Assembly (NCBI GenBank): GCA_023386235.1
Contig: JAEWKC010000028.1
Span: forward strand, 1 to 64,000
Length of the DNA: 64,000 nt
DNA from: Bacteroidota bacterium
Lineage (GTDB): Bacteria; Bacteroidota; Bacteroidia; Chitinophagales; Chitinophagaceae
Reading direction: 5' to 3'
The notes below the pieces were generated by a model, which did no database searches, was not told where the DNA came from, and saw only the letters and a list, made by a program, of their open reading frames with translations. A program made the position numbers and the translations under genes. Of the stretch, positions 52,409-62,064 are shown piece by piece (the stretch's first letter is position 1; every line of letters starts with the position of its first letter).

Positions 52409-53410
52409 ATGAAAAAATTTATTTATTTCTTTTTATTACTCTTTAGTTGTGGCGTTGCCAGTGCTCAGCAGGAAAAAATAGACACCAACTTACTGGATAC
52501 TAATTTCGGCACAAAAACTTGGTCAATCATTTCTCAATCAGTAATAAACATCAGAAAAGAACCAACCTATCGGGCAGAGATGACCACACAAGCACTTTTA
52601 GGTACACCTATAAAAGTACTGGCTAAATATCGCAACTGGAATAAGGTACAAACACCTGAAGGCTATACCGGCTGGACAAGTGCGCCGCTGGAAAGAATAG
52701 ATTCCATAGCCTTACACGCATACAACAAAAAGCCAAGGATAATTGTTACAGAAAACAATACGAACATATATCTACAACCCGACAAATCATCGGAATTACT
52801 TTCAGAAGTAGTAATGGGAAGTATATTGACTTTGCTCAACAATCCTTCACCTTCCGATTTCTATGCGGTTTCTTTTGCTGATGGCAGAAAGGGCTACATA
52901 TCTAAAACCGCTGTGCTTAAATGGGAACACTGGCAGCAATCCATTCAGCTCACAGGCAGCAGTATTGAAAATTTGTCCAGAAGATTTTTAGGTGTTCCTT
53001 ATTTCTGGGGCGGCACTTCACCACGCGGACTGGATTGTAGCGGACTTACCAAAACCACTTATTTTATGCATGGTATCATATTACCCAGAGACGCGCGCCA
53101 GCAATACTTAACCGGTACAACTATTGATTCTACACAGCATTTCAGCAAATTAAAAAAAGGGGATCTTTTATTTTTTGGAAGAAAAGATAAAAATGATACC
53201 ACCAGGTATAATATCGTACACACAGGCATTTATTTGCAAAACCGACAATTCATACACGCCACAGACGGATATGTGCAAATAAACAGCCTTAACCCAGCCG
53301 ATAAAAATTACGACAAACATAACCATAGCCGGTACGTAATTGCCAAAAGAATTATGAACGAGCCTGTAAACGGCATCTGGAGCGTATTTGAACATCCATG
53401 GTATAAGTAA
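52409..53410 (+). CDS. NlpC/P60-family cell-wall peptidase with SH3 domains
   Basis: A 333-residue exported C40 peptidase. A signal peptide (1-20, ending SAQQ) precedes two bacterial SH3-like domains (about 35-100 and 110-170), then the NlpC/P60 domain: FWGGTSPRGLDCSGLT (catalytic Cys), HTGIYLQNRQFIHATDG (His) and SRYVIAKRI. The layout matches YkfC-type gamma-D-glutamyl-L-diamino acid endopeptidases that trim released muropeptides. The dipeptide epimerase follows by 18 nt, as in the ykf muropeptide salvage operon. Confidence 0.9.
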   Translation: MKKFIYFFLLLFSCGVASAQQEKIDTNLLDTNFGTKTWSIISQSVINIRKEPTYRAEMTTQALLGTPIKVLAKYRNWNKVQTPEGYTGWTSAPLERIDSIALHAYNKKPRIIVTENNTNIYLQPDKSSELLSEVVMGSILTLLNNPSPSDFYAVSFADGRKGYISKTAVLKWEHWQQSIQLTGSSIENLSRRFLGVPYFWGGTSPRGLDCSGLTKTTYFMHGIILPRDARQQYLTGTTIDSTQHFSKLKKGDLLFFGRKDKNDTTRYNIVHTGIYLQNRQFIHATDGYVQINSLNPADKNYDKHNHSRYVIAKRIMNEPVNGIWSVFEHPWYK

Positions 53411-53428
53411 AACAAGTATATTTTCACA

Positions 53429-54577
53429 ATGAACAACAGAAGAAACTTTCTCAAAACCTTTGCGCTGGCCAGCGGCGCTTCTCTGATTAAATTTCCGGCA
53501 GCAGCCAATTGGTATAGTTCTAAACGCACCGGCAATAACAGGATGCAGCTAAAATGGGCTCCTTACGATTTGCAGCTTAAGCATGTATTCAGCATAGCCA
53601 ACAGCTCGCGCAAAACCACGCCGGTTGTACTTACCTCATTAACATTTGACGGTGTTACCGGATATGGCGAGGCGTCGCTGCCTCCCTACCTTGGTGAGTC
53701 GCAGGCTTCTGTAATGGAATTTCTAAAAAAAGTAGACCTCTCAGGATTTTCCAATCCTTTTCACATAGAAGAAATATTGCAGTATGTAGATAAAATAGCT
53801 GAAAATAATACCGCCGCCAAAGCCGCGGTAGATATAGCCCTGCACGATCTTACAGGAAAACTGATGCAACAGCCCTGGCATAAAATGTGGGGATTGAACA
53901 CCGCTAAGATACCACTCACCACTTATACGATCGGTATAGACACTGATGACATGATTCGCAAGAAAGTAAAAGAAGTGGAAGGTCAGTTTAATATACTAAA
54001 AATAAAATTAGGCAGCGATAATGACAAGCGCATTATTCATGCAGTACGCTCGGCCACACAACTGCCGCTGGCTGTAGACGCTAATCAGGGTTGGAAAGAC
54101 AAGCATTTTGCCTTAGATATGATTCACTGGCTAAAAGAGCAAGGCGTGGAAATGGTAGAACAGCCTACCGGCAAATACAATCTTGAGGATAATGCATGGA
54201 TCACCGAAAGAAGTCCTTTGCCTGTTTTTGGCGACGAATCCGTGCAAAGGCTGCGTGACATACAAAAACTAAAAGGTGTATTTTCAGGTATCAATATCAA
54301 GCTGATGAAATGTACCGGCCTGCACGAAGCCTGGAAAATGCGCCATTTTGCACAAACACTGGGTATGAAAGTAATGATAGGCTGCATGACCGAAACTTCC
54401 TGCGCTATATCTGCCGCTGCTCAATTAGCCGCGGGGCTTGACTTTGCCGACCTGGACGGCGCTTTGCTAATCCAAAATGACGCCTTTGACGGAGCCGCTT
54501 TTACACAAGGGAAAATCATTCCTTCGCACTTGCCGGGCATTGGCATACAGCCTAAGATTAAAATAGATTTTAAATAA
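53429..54577 (+). CDS. Dipeptide epimerase (L-Ala-D/L-Glu type), Tat signal
   Basis: A 382-residue enolase-superfamily enzyme. Catalytic features are KIKLG (Lys base, about residue 190), VDANQGW (Asp), EQPTGK (Glu ligand), FGDES (Asp ligand) and GINIKLMKCTG (second Lys). It should epimerise L-Ala-D-Glu from peptidoglycan peptides. The N-terminus MNNRRNFLKTFALASGASLI has a twin-arginine export motif (RRNFLK), unusual because known family members are cytoplasmic. It pairs with the upstream NlpC/P60 peptidase, which fits muropeptide breakdown outside the inner membrane. Confidence 0.88.
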   Translation: MNNRRNFLKTFALASGASLIKFPAAANWYSSKRTGNNRMQLKWAPYDLQLKHVFSIANSSRKTTPVVLTSLTFDGVTGYGEASLPPYLGESQASVMEFLKKVDLSGFSNPFHIEEILQYVDKIAENNTAAKAAVDIALHDLTGKLMQQPWHKMWGLNTAKIPLTTYTIGIDTDDMIRKKVKEVEGQFNILKIKLGSDNDKRIIHAVRSATQLPLAVDANQGWKDKHFALDMIHWLKEQGVEMVEQPTGKYNLEDNAWITERSPLPVFGDESVQRLRDIQKLKGVFSGINIKLMKCTGLHEAWKMRHFAQTLGMKVMIGCMTETSCAISAAAQLAAGLDFADLDGALLIQNDAFDGAAFTQGKIIPSHLPGIGIQPKIKIDFK

Positions 54578-54645
54578 AATACCGGGAAATATTTACTACT
54601 TAAATCATTAATCCTCTGGTAAATCACTCATTTAATTTTAATAAA

Positions 54646-55689
54646 ATGCGAATAGAATACGAAATAAAACTGGGCTTTAAAGATGTAATGATACGCCCAA
54701 AAAGATCTACACTCAAATCACGTGCACAGGTAGATCTGGAACGCGAATTTATTTTTCATCATTCTAAAAAGAAATGGAAAGGTGTGCCAATAATCGCTGC
54801 AAATATGGATACGGTAGGCACCTTTGAAATGGCGGAAGCGCTGGCAAAAGATACGATCGTTACTGCTGTACATAAGCATTATTCCGTAGAAGACTGGAGC
54901 AGTTTTTTAAAGAAACAGCCGGAAAGCATCTACGAGTACATTGCCTTAAGCACAGGTACAGGCAAAAGCGATGAAACAAAAATAAAAGCCATCATTGCCA
55001 GGCATCCTAAGATTGAATTTATTTGCATTGATGTAGCCAACGGCTATTCAGAGCATTTTGTAGATTTTGTACGGAGAATGCGCAAAGCTTTTCCGCAAAA
55101 AACAATTATAGCCGGCAATGTAGTTACCGGTGAAATGGTAGAAGAGCTGATACTGTCCGGCGCCGATATTGTAAAAGTGGGTATTGGTCCCGGCTCTGTA
55201 TGTACTACACGCATTCAAACAGGTGTAGGCTACCCGCAATTATCGGCAATTATTGAATGTGCCGATGCGGCGCACGGCTTGGGCGGCCATATCATCTCTG
55301 ACGGCGGCTGTAAAATTCCGGGAGACGTGGCCAAGGCTTTTGGCGGCGGAGCCGATTTTGTAATGCTGGGTGGTATGCTCGCTGGACATGATGAAAGCGG
55401 TGGGGAACTGCTGGAAGAAAACGGCAAAACCTATAAACTGTTTTATGGCATGAGTTCTAAAACCGCTATGGATAAGCATTCCGGAGGTATTGCAGAGTAT
55501 CGCTCCTCTGAAGGAAAAACCGTAAAAGTGCCTTACCGCGGCGCTGTTGCAGAAACCGTAAAAGACCTGCTGGGAGGTGTAAGAAGTACCTGCACCTACG
55601 TAGGCGCCTCTAAATTAAAAGAGCTGTCGAAAAGAACAACTTTCATAAGAGTGCAGGAACAACATAATGAAGTGTTTGGGAAGGATTGA
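54646..55689 (+). CDS. guaC: GMP reductase
   Basis: A 347-residue IMPDH/GMPR-family enzyme. It lacks the CBS domains of IMP dehydrogenase and carries the GMP reductase pattern: GFKDVMIRPKRSTLKSRAQVDL at the N-terminus, ADIVKVGIGPGSVCTTRIQ with the catalytic Cys-Thr, and GVGYPQLSAI. ISDGGCKIPGDVAKAFGGGA binds phosphate. It reduces GMP to IMP with NADPH for purine interconversion. No other purine gene is adjacent. Confidence 0.93.
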   Translation: MRIEYEIKLGFKDVMIRPKRSTLKSRAQVDLEREFIFHHSKKKWKGVPIIAANMDTVGTFEMAEALAKDTIVTAVHKHYSVEDWSSFLKKQPESIYEYIALSTGTGKSDETKIKAIIARHPKIEFICIDVANGYSEHFVDFVRRMRKAFPQKTIIAGNVVTGEMVEELILSGADIVKVGIGPGSVCTTRIQTGVGYPQLSAIIECADAAHGLGGHIISDGGCKIPGDVAKAFGGGADFVMLGGMLAGHDESGGELLEENGKTYKLFYGMSSKTAMDKHSGGIAEYRSSEGKTVKVPYRGAVAETVKDLLGGVRSTCTYVGASKLKELSKRTTFIRVQEQHNEVFGKD

Positions 55690-55774
55690 TGTGAGGATGG
55701 CGTGTAGGATGCGGGAAGTTAGTTGGAAGAAGAAAGGTCGAAGCTGGAATCGCGAAGATCCGAGCCGGAAGTAA

Positions 55775-55820
55775 AACCGGATTCTTCTATCCCCCGCTGG
55801 CGGGTGCAGAGGGTGAAAAC
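55775..55820. repeat. IPRWRG-type intergenic repeat
   Basis: AAAACCGGATTCTTCTATCCCCCGCTGGCGGGTGC-like sequence, related to the units at 45033-45064 and 45127-45160. The GC-rich core can pair (CCCGC with GCGGG). It lies between guaC and ribBA in noncoding sequence. Confidence 0.75.
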
Positions 55821-55930
55821 AGGTATGAATGTACGATGTAACATGATACCAAAGCAGCAACTATACATATTAACCGCAGCAATACTATACGTTCATCACA
55901 TCATAACCTGATAACAACGCAACAACATTA

Positions 55931-57130
55931 TCACTTCAAAATATTATGCCCCAATTTGTCTCTTTTGGCAGCAAGGTATTTTTCGTTGTGCGGATTGGGC
56001 GTAATTTCTATAGGAACAATTTCTACAATTTCAATTCCATAACCGAACAGTCCCGCGCGTTTGCGGGGATTGTTGCTCATTAAGCGAAGCTTGGTAGCGC
56101 CCAGCTTTCTTAATATTTGCGCGCCAATGCCATAATCTCTGGCATCGGCCTGAAAACCTAATTGCAGATTGGCTTCCACCGTATCTAATCCTTCTTCCTG
56201 CAATTTGTATGCTTTTAATTTATTGAACAATCCTATGCCTCTTCCTTCCTGATTCATATACAGTACTAAACCTCTGCCTTCTTTTTCTACCATCTGCATA
56301 GCACTGTGCAGTTGATCGCCACAATCGCAGCGCAGGCTGCCTAAAATATCACCCGTAAAGCAACTGGAGTGTATGCGTGTGAGCACAGGTTCGCCTTCCT
56401 GCCATTCACCTTTTACCAGTGCCATATGCTCTGCCCCGGTATTCACTTCTTTATAAGCAATCAACGTAAAATCACCGTACTGAGTGGGCATTTGTACTCT
56501 GATGATTTCATTAACCAAAGATTCGTTGCGTAACCTGTAAGCAATCAGGTCTTTTATAGAAATAATTTTTAAATCAAATTTTTTAGCAATCTCTAATAAT
56601 TCGGGCAGTCTTGCCATTGTACCATCTTCATTCATTATTTCTACCAAAATACCCACCGGCGGAAATCCTGCCAGTCTTGCCAAGTCTATCGTAGCTTCGG
56701 TATGTCCTGTTCTGCGCAAAACACCGCCTTTTCTTGCTCTTAAAGGAAAAATGTGGCCGGGTCTGGCAAAATCCGTAGGTTTTGTGTTTTCTTCCACCAA
56801 AGCTTTTATGGTTTTAGATCGGTCGTGGGCAGAAATGCCGGTAGTGCATCCATGCCCCAGCAAATCTATGCTTACAGTAAAAGGTGTTTCGTGCAAAGCC
56901 GTATTATTAGGAACCATTAATGGCAAATTAAATTTATCTGCTATTTCATCGGTAAGTGGCGTACAAATAAGGCCACGACCATGTTTGCTCATAAAATTGA
57001 TGAGCTCTGGCGTAGCATTTGACGCCGCGGTTATAAAATCTCCTTCATTCTCCCTGTCTTCGTCATCTACAACAATCACCAGTTTTCCATTTTTAATATC
57101 ATTAATTGCAGACTCTATAGTATCCAACAT
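55931..57130 (-). CDS. ribBA: Bifunctional DHBP synthase/GTP cyclohydrolase II
   Basis: A 399-residue riboflavin biosynthesis enzyme with two domains. Residues 1-200 are 3,4-dihydroxy-2-butanone 4-phosphate synthase (VVDDEDRENEGDFI, catalytic acidic loop; GHTEATIDLARLAG). Residues 205-399 are GTP cyclohydrolase II, with the zinc-binding cysteines in RIHSSCFTGDILGSLRCDCGDQL and the GTP loop LYMNQEGRGIGL. Together they supply both branch precursors. No other rib gene is in the window. Confidence 0.96.
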   Translation of the reverse strand: MLDTIESAINDIKNGKLVIVVDDEDRENEGDFITAASNATPELINFMSKHGRGLICTPLTDEIADKFNLPLMVPNNTALHETPFTVSIDLLGHGCTTGISAHDRSKTIKALVEENTKPTDFARPGHIFPLRARKGGVLRRTGHTEATIDLARLAGFPPVGILVEIMNEDGTMARLPELLEIAKKFDLKIISIKDLIAYRLRNESLVNEIIRVQMPTQYGDFTLIAYKEVNTGAEHMALVKGEWQEGEPVLTRIHSSCFTGDILGSLRCDCGDQLHSAMQMVEKEGRGLVLYMNQEGRGIGLFNKLKAYKLQEEGLDTVEANLQLGFQADARDYGIGAQILRKLGATKLRLMSNNPRKRAGLFGYGIEIVEIVPIEITPNPHNEKYLAAKRDKLGHNILK

Positions 57131-57220
57131 ATTTTTTTATTTTATTTTACGAAAGCAAAGTTACATTTATTTGCCTAAATGAAGATTACCACAATTGTTT
57201 TAGCGAATATAATTGCCAAC

Positions 57221-60013
57221 TCAATTGCCGTATAAGTTTACCGGCAATATCAGCTCCCAGCGATTTCGGGCGGCAGGTGCAAAACCCGTATTCAGCAAAC
57301 GACTGTATCGCATACCGAAAGATACAGGCAACTGATTCCACCAGCCGGTGTCAAAAAAAAGTTCTGCGCCGGTTGAGGCGTAGGTATATTGCCTGTTAGC
57401 CCGATTAAAAGCAAGTGTATGATCGTAAAAAATATTAGCACGAATACGTTTAAGAAAAACAATATTAGCCACACCGATGTCGGGATACATAACAGGAAAA
57501 TGATAATTGGCGCCTGCTTTATACATTTTTTGAAAATTGATAGCATTGTATCCTCTCGAAAAGGGAAATATACTGCTGAATACATAGTTGTTGAGTGTAT
57601 CTGAATTTTGAAATGCGCCATTAATGACCATACTATGCGTAGACAACAATCCCGGAAAATAAAAATTGCCCGATGCGCTGAACTGATAAGATTTGAATCG
57701 GTCAATTCCGTTTCTGTAGGTCAACGATATACTTTGAGCCCAGCGTGGATGTATCTGCTGCATTGCGCGCTGCGATTGCTGTGTATAAGAAAGGCGATTC
57801 TGAAAATAGAGAATATTTTTATTGGCAGCGTCAGTGGGGCTATCGGTATAAAAAACATTATTATTGTGTACAGAAGAAGAAAACATCAGGTTCTTGTACA
57901 TTCTCCCGGAAGTAAAATTCAGGGGTAACTGTATACCCGCAGCAGTATTCAGTTCATTCCATGTCAAACGTCGATAGGTAGAATCACTCGCGTAAAAAGT
58001 TTGCATTTCTCTCTTGTATACTCCGGAAACATTCATGAACGGCTGAAGATACCATCCTCCATAACGCATACTTAGCATACCTTTATGAAATTTTTCTATA
58101 CGGTTAAAGGTATAACCTGCCTCTAGTAAAAAAGTATTTAAAATATTTTCACTCAAAAAACTCAATGTATAATCCGGGTCAGAAAAATAAGGCTGCATAC
58201 TGTGAAAATTCAACAATCCTCTTGTTTTTTTGTATGGCTTAGCCGCAATGGACTTTGCTTCAAATCCCTGCAAGGTTTGGTATGCGGCATTCTGTGGATT
58301 TGGATTATACAATAATCGCAGTGAATCCTTTTCTATCTCCCACTCTGCCCACTTAGGAGAAAATTTAGCAAGCCTGTATCCTTCTGCGGTAAATACGCTG
58401 CCGTATAAATGATCATCGTGCACAAAAGACTGATAAATACCGGTAGTGTATGTAGCCAGTTTATAATGCTTATTATCCGACAAAATGTAAGCCATTGCTT
58501 CATCGTATTGCCCTGCCGATCTTGTGTAATAAACCGTATCGTTTACTACAACCGGATAGCCTAATAATACATTAGAAAAAGGTAATAATGTTTTCTTGTG
58601 CGCTGTAGATAAATCTATCATTTGCAGGCTCATTTTACCTGCTTCATTTCTTTCTAATACAATTATGTTTTCTTCTTTTATAAATTTCGGATAAGTATAA
58701 ATATTTCTGCCCGCCGCCGCATGTTTTTTTATTACTTCTCCGTTACTGTCTAGGATAACCAATGAAGATTGTTGATTGGGCAAAATTTCAGACATTACAA
58801 TTTTATCACCATCCCGAGAAATATCCGGTGTATAATACCTTTGTCGATTAGTAAGCTTTTTTTGTTTTTTGGTTTTCACATCTAGTAGTTGTATATCACT
58901 GTATTCATGGTGTCTCCAGCGGTTATCAGGTGTATGAACGGCATACACTATTTTATCATTATTATAAGAAAAATAATCGTCTTTATTAATATGCTTTACA
59001 GCAATTTTGTTTAGCACATTGTTATTCCACCAATAAAAGGCTGGTATTTGCCTGTAACTTTTCTTAAGGGTAACAAATGTATTTTCTTTTGCAGGATACA
59101 CGTATTTATAATCCGTAACGTTGTTTTTGTAAAGAGGTGATATAAATGTTAGGCTATCGGACTGATCTGCATTCCACTGGACTTTGTAATAATCAAAACT
59201 ATTATTAATAAATTCTTTAAAATTTACATCACTATATTTTTTTATATTTTTTTGAAAAGGATACAGTAAAGGTTTGAAAGCCGAGGCGCGGCGGGTAACA
59301 TTTCGCCAAAAATCGTCGCCATATTTTTCATAGCCGTAAGCCGTAAATAAATAGCCCAATTGATAATGATTAGGCACATAATGCTTATAGGAACCGTTGC
59401 GCAACTTCATATAGCTGTATTGCTTATTCTCATTATGCAAAGCCTTAAATCCATTGTGAAACAAAGGAATCTTTCCCCTGCCCTGCGTACTTAAAATGGT
59501 TTCTGTATGCACCGCATCGCCTTCAAAAAACCAGTTGGGAACAGCCATGGCATTGGCCAACGCTCTGCCTCCTTCACCAAAAACAAAAGAGATGGCTTTT
59601 GTAATGCCATTATTAAAATTGCTGTATTGCTGCACATGCCTGAATTCGTGCAGGGTAAGCATATCTTCCCACTTTAATACGCCCATATCAAACGCATCTA
59701 TCGGCGGTGTCAGATAAAATTCACTTCTGTAAGGAGCCATGCTAACATAGCCGTTGCTGTTATTCACCTGGTTTTGAATGACCACATTCACGGGCTCTAT
59801 TTTATCTCCTATGGTATGTGAAAAATGTTTTTGCTGATACGCTGCCAGGGAGGCAATTCTTGCCGCGATGGAATCCATTCCTTTTGTGTAAATCACATTT
59901 ACCGTATCTGTGGCCGTTTCCTTCCATTGCAGAGAAGGATCATTAGCTCCAAACTGTTGTGCATACGTATTTACAGCCAATACAAATAATATGACGGGTA
60001 AAATTTTTCGCAT
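57221..60013 (-). CDS. Large exported HExxH metalloprotease-like protein with beta-propeller and barrel
   Basis: A 930-residue protein, started at 60013 (MRKILPVILF), with a signal peptide ending TYAQ. HEFRHVQQYSNF (about 130-141) contains the HExxH zinc motif, with a downstream WFFEGDAVHTE that could provide the third ligand. Residues 280-560 have repeated strands like WD40/TolB propeller blades (RQRYYTPDISRDGDKIVMSE). About 600-930 is an amphipathic barrel-like region. The layout suggests a surface-anchored peptidase. The 31-residue upstream extension is not needed for the signal peptide. It is divergent from crcB. Confidence 0.78.
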   Translation of the reverse strand: MRKILPVILFVLAVNTYAQQFGANDPSLQWKETATDTVNVIYTKGMDSIAARIASLAAYQQKHFSHTIGDKIEPVNVVIQNQVNNSNGYVSMAPYRSEFYLTPPIDAFDMGVLKWEDMLTLHEFRHVQQYSNFNNGITKAISFVFGEGGRALANAMAVPNWFFEGDAVHTETILSTQGRGKIPLFHNGFKALHNENKQYSYMKLRNGSYKHYVPNHYQLGYLFTAYGYEKYGDDFWRNVTRRASAFKPLLYPFQKNIKKYSDVNFKEFINNSFDYYKVQWNADQSDSLTFISPLYKNNVTDYKYVYPAKENTFVTLKKSYRQIPAFYWWNNNVLNKIAVKHINKDDYFSYNNDKIVYAVHTPDNRWRHHEYSDIQLLDVKTKKQKKLTNRQRYYTPDISRDGDKIVMSEILPNQQSSLVILDSNGEVIKKHAAAGRNIYTYPKFIKEENIIVLERNEAGKMSLQMIDLSTAHKKTLLPFSNVLLGYPVVVNDTVYYTRSAGQYDEAMAYILSDNKHYKLATYTTGIYQSFVHDDHLYGSVFTAEGYRLAKFSPKWAEWEIEKDSLRLLYNPNPQNAAYQTLQGFEAKSIAAKPYKKTRGLLNFHSMQPYFSDPDYTLSFLSENILNTFLLEAGYTFNRIEKFHKGMLSMRYGGWYLQPFMNVSGVYKREMQTFYASDSTYRRLTWNELNTAAGIQLPLNFTSGRMYKNLMFSSSVHNNNVFYTDSPTDAANKNILYFQNRLSYTQQSQRAMQQIHPRWAQSISLTYRNGIDRFKSYQFSASGNFYFPGLLSTHSMVINGAFQNSDTLNNYVFSSIFPFSRGYNAINFQKMYKAGANYHFPVMYPDIGVANIVFLKRIRANIFYDHTLAFNRANRQYTYASTGAELFFDTGWWNQLPVSFGMRYSRLLNTGFAPAARNRWELILPVNLYGN

Positions 60014-60122
60014 TCTGTTCTCAGGTAATAAAGATAGAATTATTTTTTCTATCTCCTGCTGCTGATTATTAGTTATATAGCTTAAATGTTGTACTTTTGA
60101 TTTCAATCGTATTTGAATTTAT

Positions 60123-60500
60123 ATGAAGACTTTATTTTTGATTGGTTCGGGAGGTTTTATAGGTTCTGTATTACGTTATTTAATATCAAAATATATCATT
60201 GTAAATGATAATAGCGATTTTCCCTGGTCTACTTTATTCATCAATATTACAGGCAGTTTGCTTTTAGGTTGTATATGGGGAGCAGGCGAAAAAAATCAGT
60301 TCCTTTCGCAGGATGTATTCTTAATGCTTAGCATTGGCTTGTGTGGCGGATTTACTACGTTTTCTACTTTTTCAGCAGAATCTTTTCAACTTTTAAAAAA
60401 CAATCAATATCTCTACCTAAGTCTGTATGCAGCTTTCAGCGTATTGTTAGGTATTCTTGCCATAGGCACAGGCCGGTACCTGGCAAAAATGTTTTATTAG
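60123..60500 (+). CDS. crcB: Fluoride efflux transporter CrcB
   Basis: A 125-residue membrane protein of the Fluc/CrcB family, dual-topology fluoride channels that export fluoride. Four hydrophobic helices are visible, with GSGGFIGSVLRYLIS at the start, FPWSTLFINITGSLLLG containing the conserved Asn-x-x-Gly segment and GLCGGFTTFSTFSAE with the phenylalanine box (FTTFSTF). No fluoride riboswitch is visible in the 16-nt leader. Confidence 0.93.
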   Translation: MKTLFLIGSGGFIGSVLRYLISKYIIVNDNSDFPWSTLFINITGSLLLGCIWGAGEKNQFLSQDVFLMLSIGLCGGFTTFSTFSAESFQLLKNNQYLYLSLYAAFSVLLGILAIGTGRYLAKMFY

Positions 60501-60606
60501 ATGTTAACTATTTTCTCATTTTATTAGGAATCTTTCTACTGTCACATTCTACAAAAAAGGAATATTTTATTTAGATTTGATTGTAAAAAATTAAAACCAG
60601 ATTTAC

Positions 60607-62064
60607 ATGATTAAAATTGCTGTAGCTAAAGGCGACGGAATCGGTCCTGAAATAATGGCCGCTGTATTGAATATATTTAATAAAGCGAAAGTACCTCTTG
60701 AATACGAATACGTAGATATGGGCAAATGGGTATTTGATAAAGGTTTCAGCAATGGCATGACCAATGAAGCAAAAGACACTATTGAGCAGTTAGGGATTCT
60801 TTTTAAAGGCCCGATGGAAACCCCAAAAGGCAAAGGCGTTAAGAGCATCAACGTTACGGCACGCAAAACATGGAATACCTACGCCAACAAAAGAACGTTT
60901 CAAACACTGCATGGCGTAGACACTGTATTTAGCAAAGCAGGCATTAATATTGACCTTACTGTTGTGCGCGAAAATATTGAAGATACATACGGTGGTGTTG
61001 AGCACATGCTGAGTAATGATGTGGCCATCAGCCGCAGATTTATTACAAAGCCCGGAAGCGAACAGGTAATTCGCTATGCTTTTGAAATGGCGAAAGATAA
61101 AAAAGCAAAAAAGATTACCTGCGGACACAAAGCCAACATCATGAAATTGACCGACGGAATTTTTCTGACCACGTTTTACGAAATAGCTAAGGAATATCCC
61201 GAACTGGAAGTAAATGACGTAATTGTTGATGACTTATGCATGAAGCTGGTGATGCGTCCCGAATTATTTGACGTGATAGTATTGACCAATCTGCAAGGCG
61301 ATATTGTGAGCGACCTCTGCGCCGGACTGGTTGGCGGGCTTGGATTTGCACCGTCAGCCAACATTGGTGATAACATTTGCATTTTTGAAGCCGTACATGG
61401 TACCGCTCCTGACATAGCAGGAAAAAATATTGCCAACCCTACCGCATTGCTGTTAAGCGGGCTGGCTATGCTGCAGCACTTGGGATTTTATGGTAAGGCC
61501 AATATGATTGAAAACGCTTTACTTTATACTTTAGAACAGGGAAATCATACCGGAGATTTTGGAGATAAATCTATTTCATCTTTAAATACCACAGAATTTG
61601 CCGATGCCATCATCTCTAACTTTGGCAAAAAGCCCGCAGTAGGTGCGAAACCAGACATGGAGGATTTGCCCAAAGAACATAAAGTAGCTAAAATGGACAT
61701 CAACCTGATGATGGATAATCCTGCAAAGGAAGAAGAAAAAATTGCCGGAGTTGATTTCTTCATTATTACCAACCAGTTTCCCAACACCATCGCGGAAAAA
61801 TGCAAGCAGGCTTTGGGCGAAAACAAATTGCAGCTCACTAACATCAGCAACAGGGGCACGCAGGTATGGCCCACAGGCTCGGTGTATACCAATCTGGTAG
61901 ACTTGTACAATGTGCGTTTTGAAGCAGCAGACGGTGAAGAAGTTAAGCAAACAGACATTGTAGCTTTGTATGAAAAAATGACGCGTTTCTTTGATGTGGC
62001 AACTGTAGAGATCTTACAAAAGCACGGCGGTGAGAGGGCGTACAGCTTGGCTCAGGGGCAGTAG
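60607..62064 (+). CDS. icd: Isocitrate dehydrogenase with C-terminal extension
   Basis: A 485-residue isocitrate/isopropylmalate-type dehydrogenase. AVAKGDGIGPEIMAA is the start; TVVRENIEDTYGG binds substrate; VLTNLQGDIVSDLCAGLVGG is the metal and cofactor region. Residues 345-485 form an extra C-terminal domain, as in Thermus-type enzymes. The cofactor loop reads VHGTAPDIAGKNIANPTA, with D269 and I270 where NADP enzymes usually have Lys and Tyr. The Asp-Ile pair is typical of NAD enzymes, so NAD is the more likely cofactor despite the common NADP annotation. It works in the TCA cycle. Confidence 0.92.
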   Translation: MIKIAVAKGDGIGPEIMAAVLNIFNKAKVPLEYEYVDMGKWVFDKGFSNGMTNEAKDTIEQLGILFKGPMETPKGKGVKSINVTARKTWNTYANKRTFQTLHGVDTVFSKAGINIDLTVVRENIEDTYGGVEHMLSNDVAISRRFITKPGSEQVIRYAFEMAKDKKAKKITCGHKANIMKLTDGIFLTTFYEIAKEYPELEVNDVIVDDLCMKLVMRPELFDVIVLTNLQGDIVSDLCAGLVGGLGFAPSANIGDNICIFEAVHGTAPDIAGKNIANPTALLLSGLAMLQHLGFYGKANMIENALLYTLEQGNHTGDFGDKSISSLNTTEFADAIISNFGKKPAVGAKPDMEDLPKEHKVAKMDINLMMDNPAKEEEKIAGVDFFIITNQFPNTIAEKCKQALGENKLQLTNISNRGTQVWPTGSVYTNLVDLYNVRFEAADGEEVKQTDIVALYEKMTRFFDVATVEILQKHGGERAYSLAQGQ

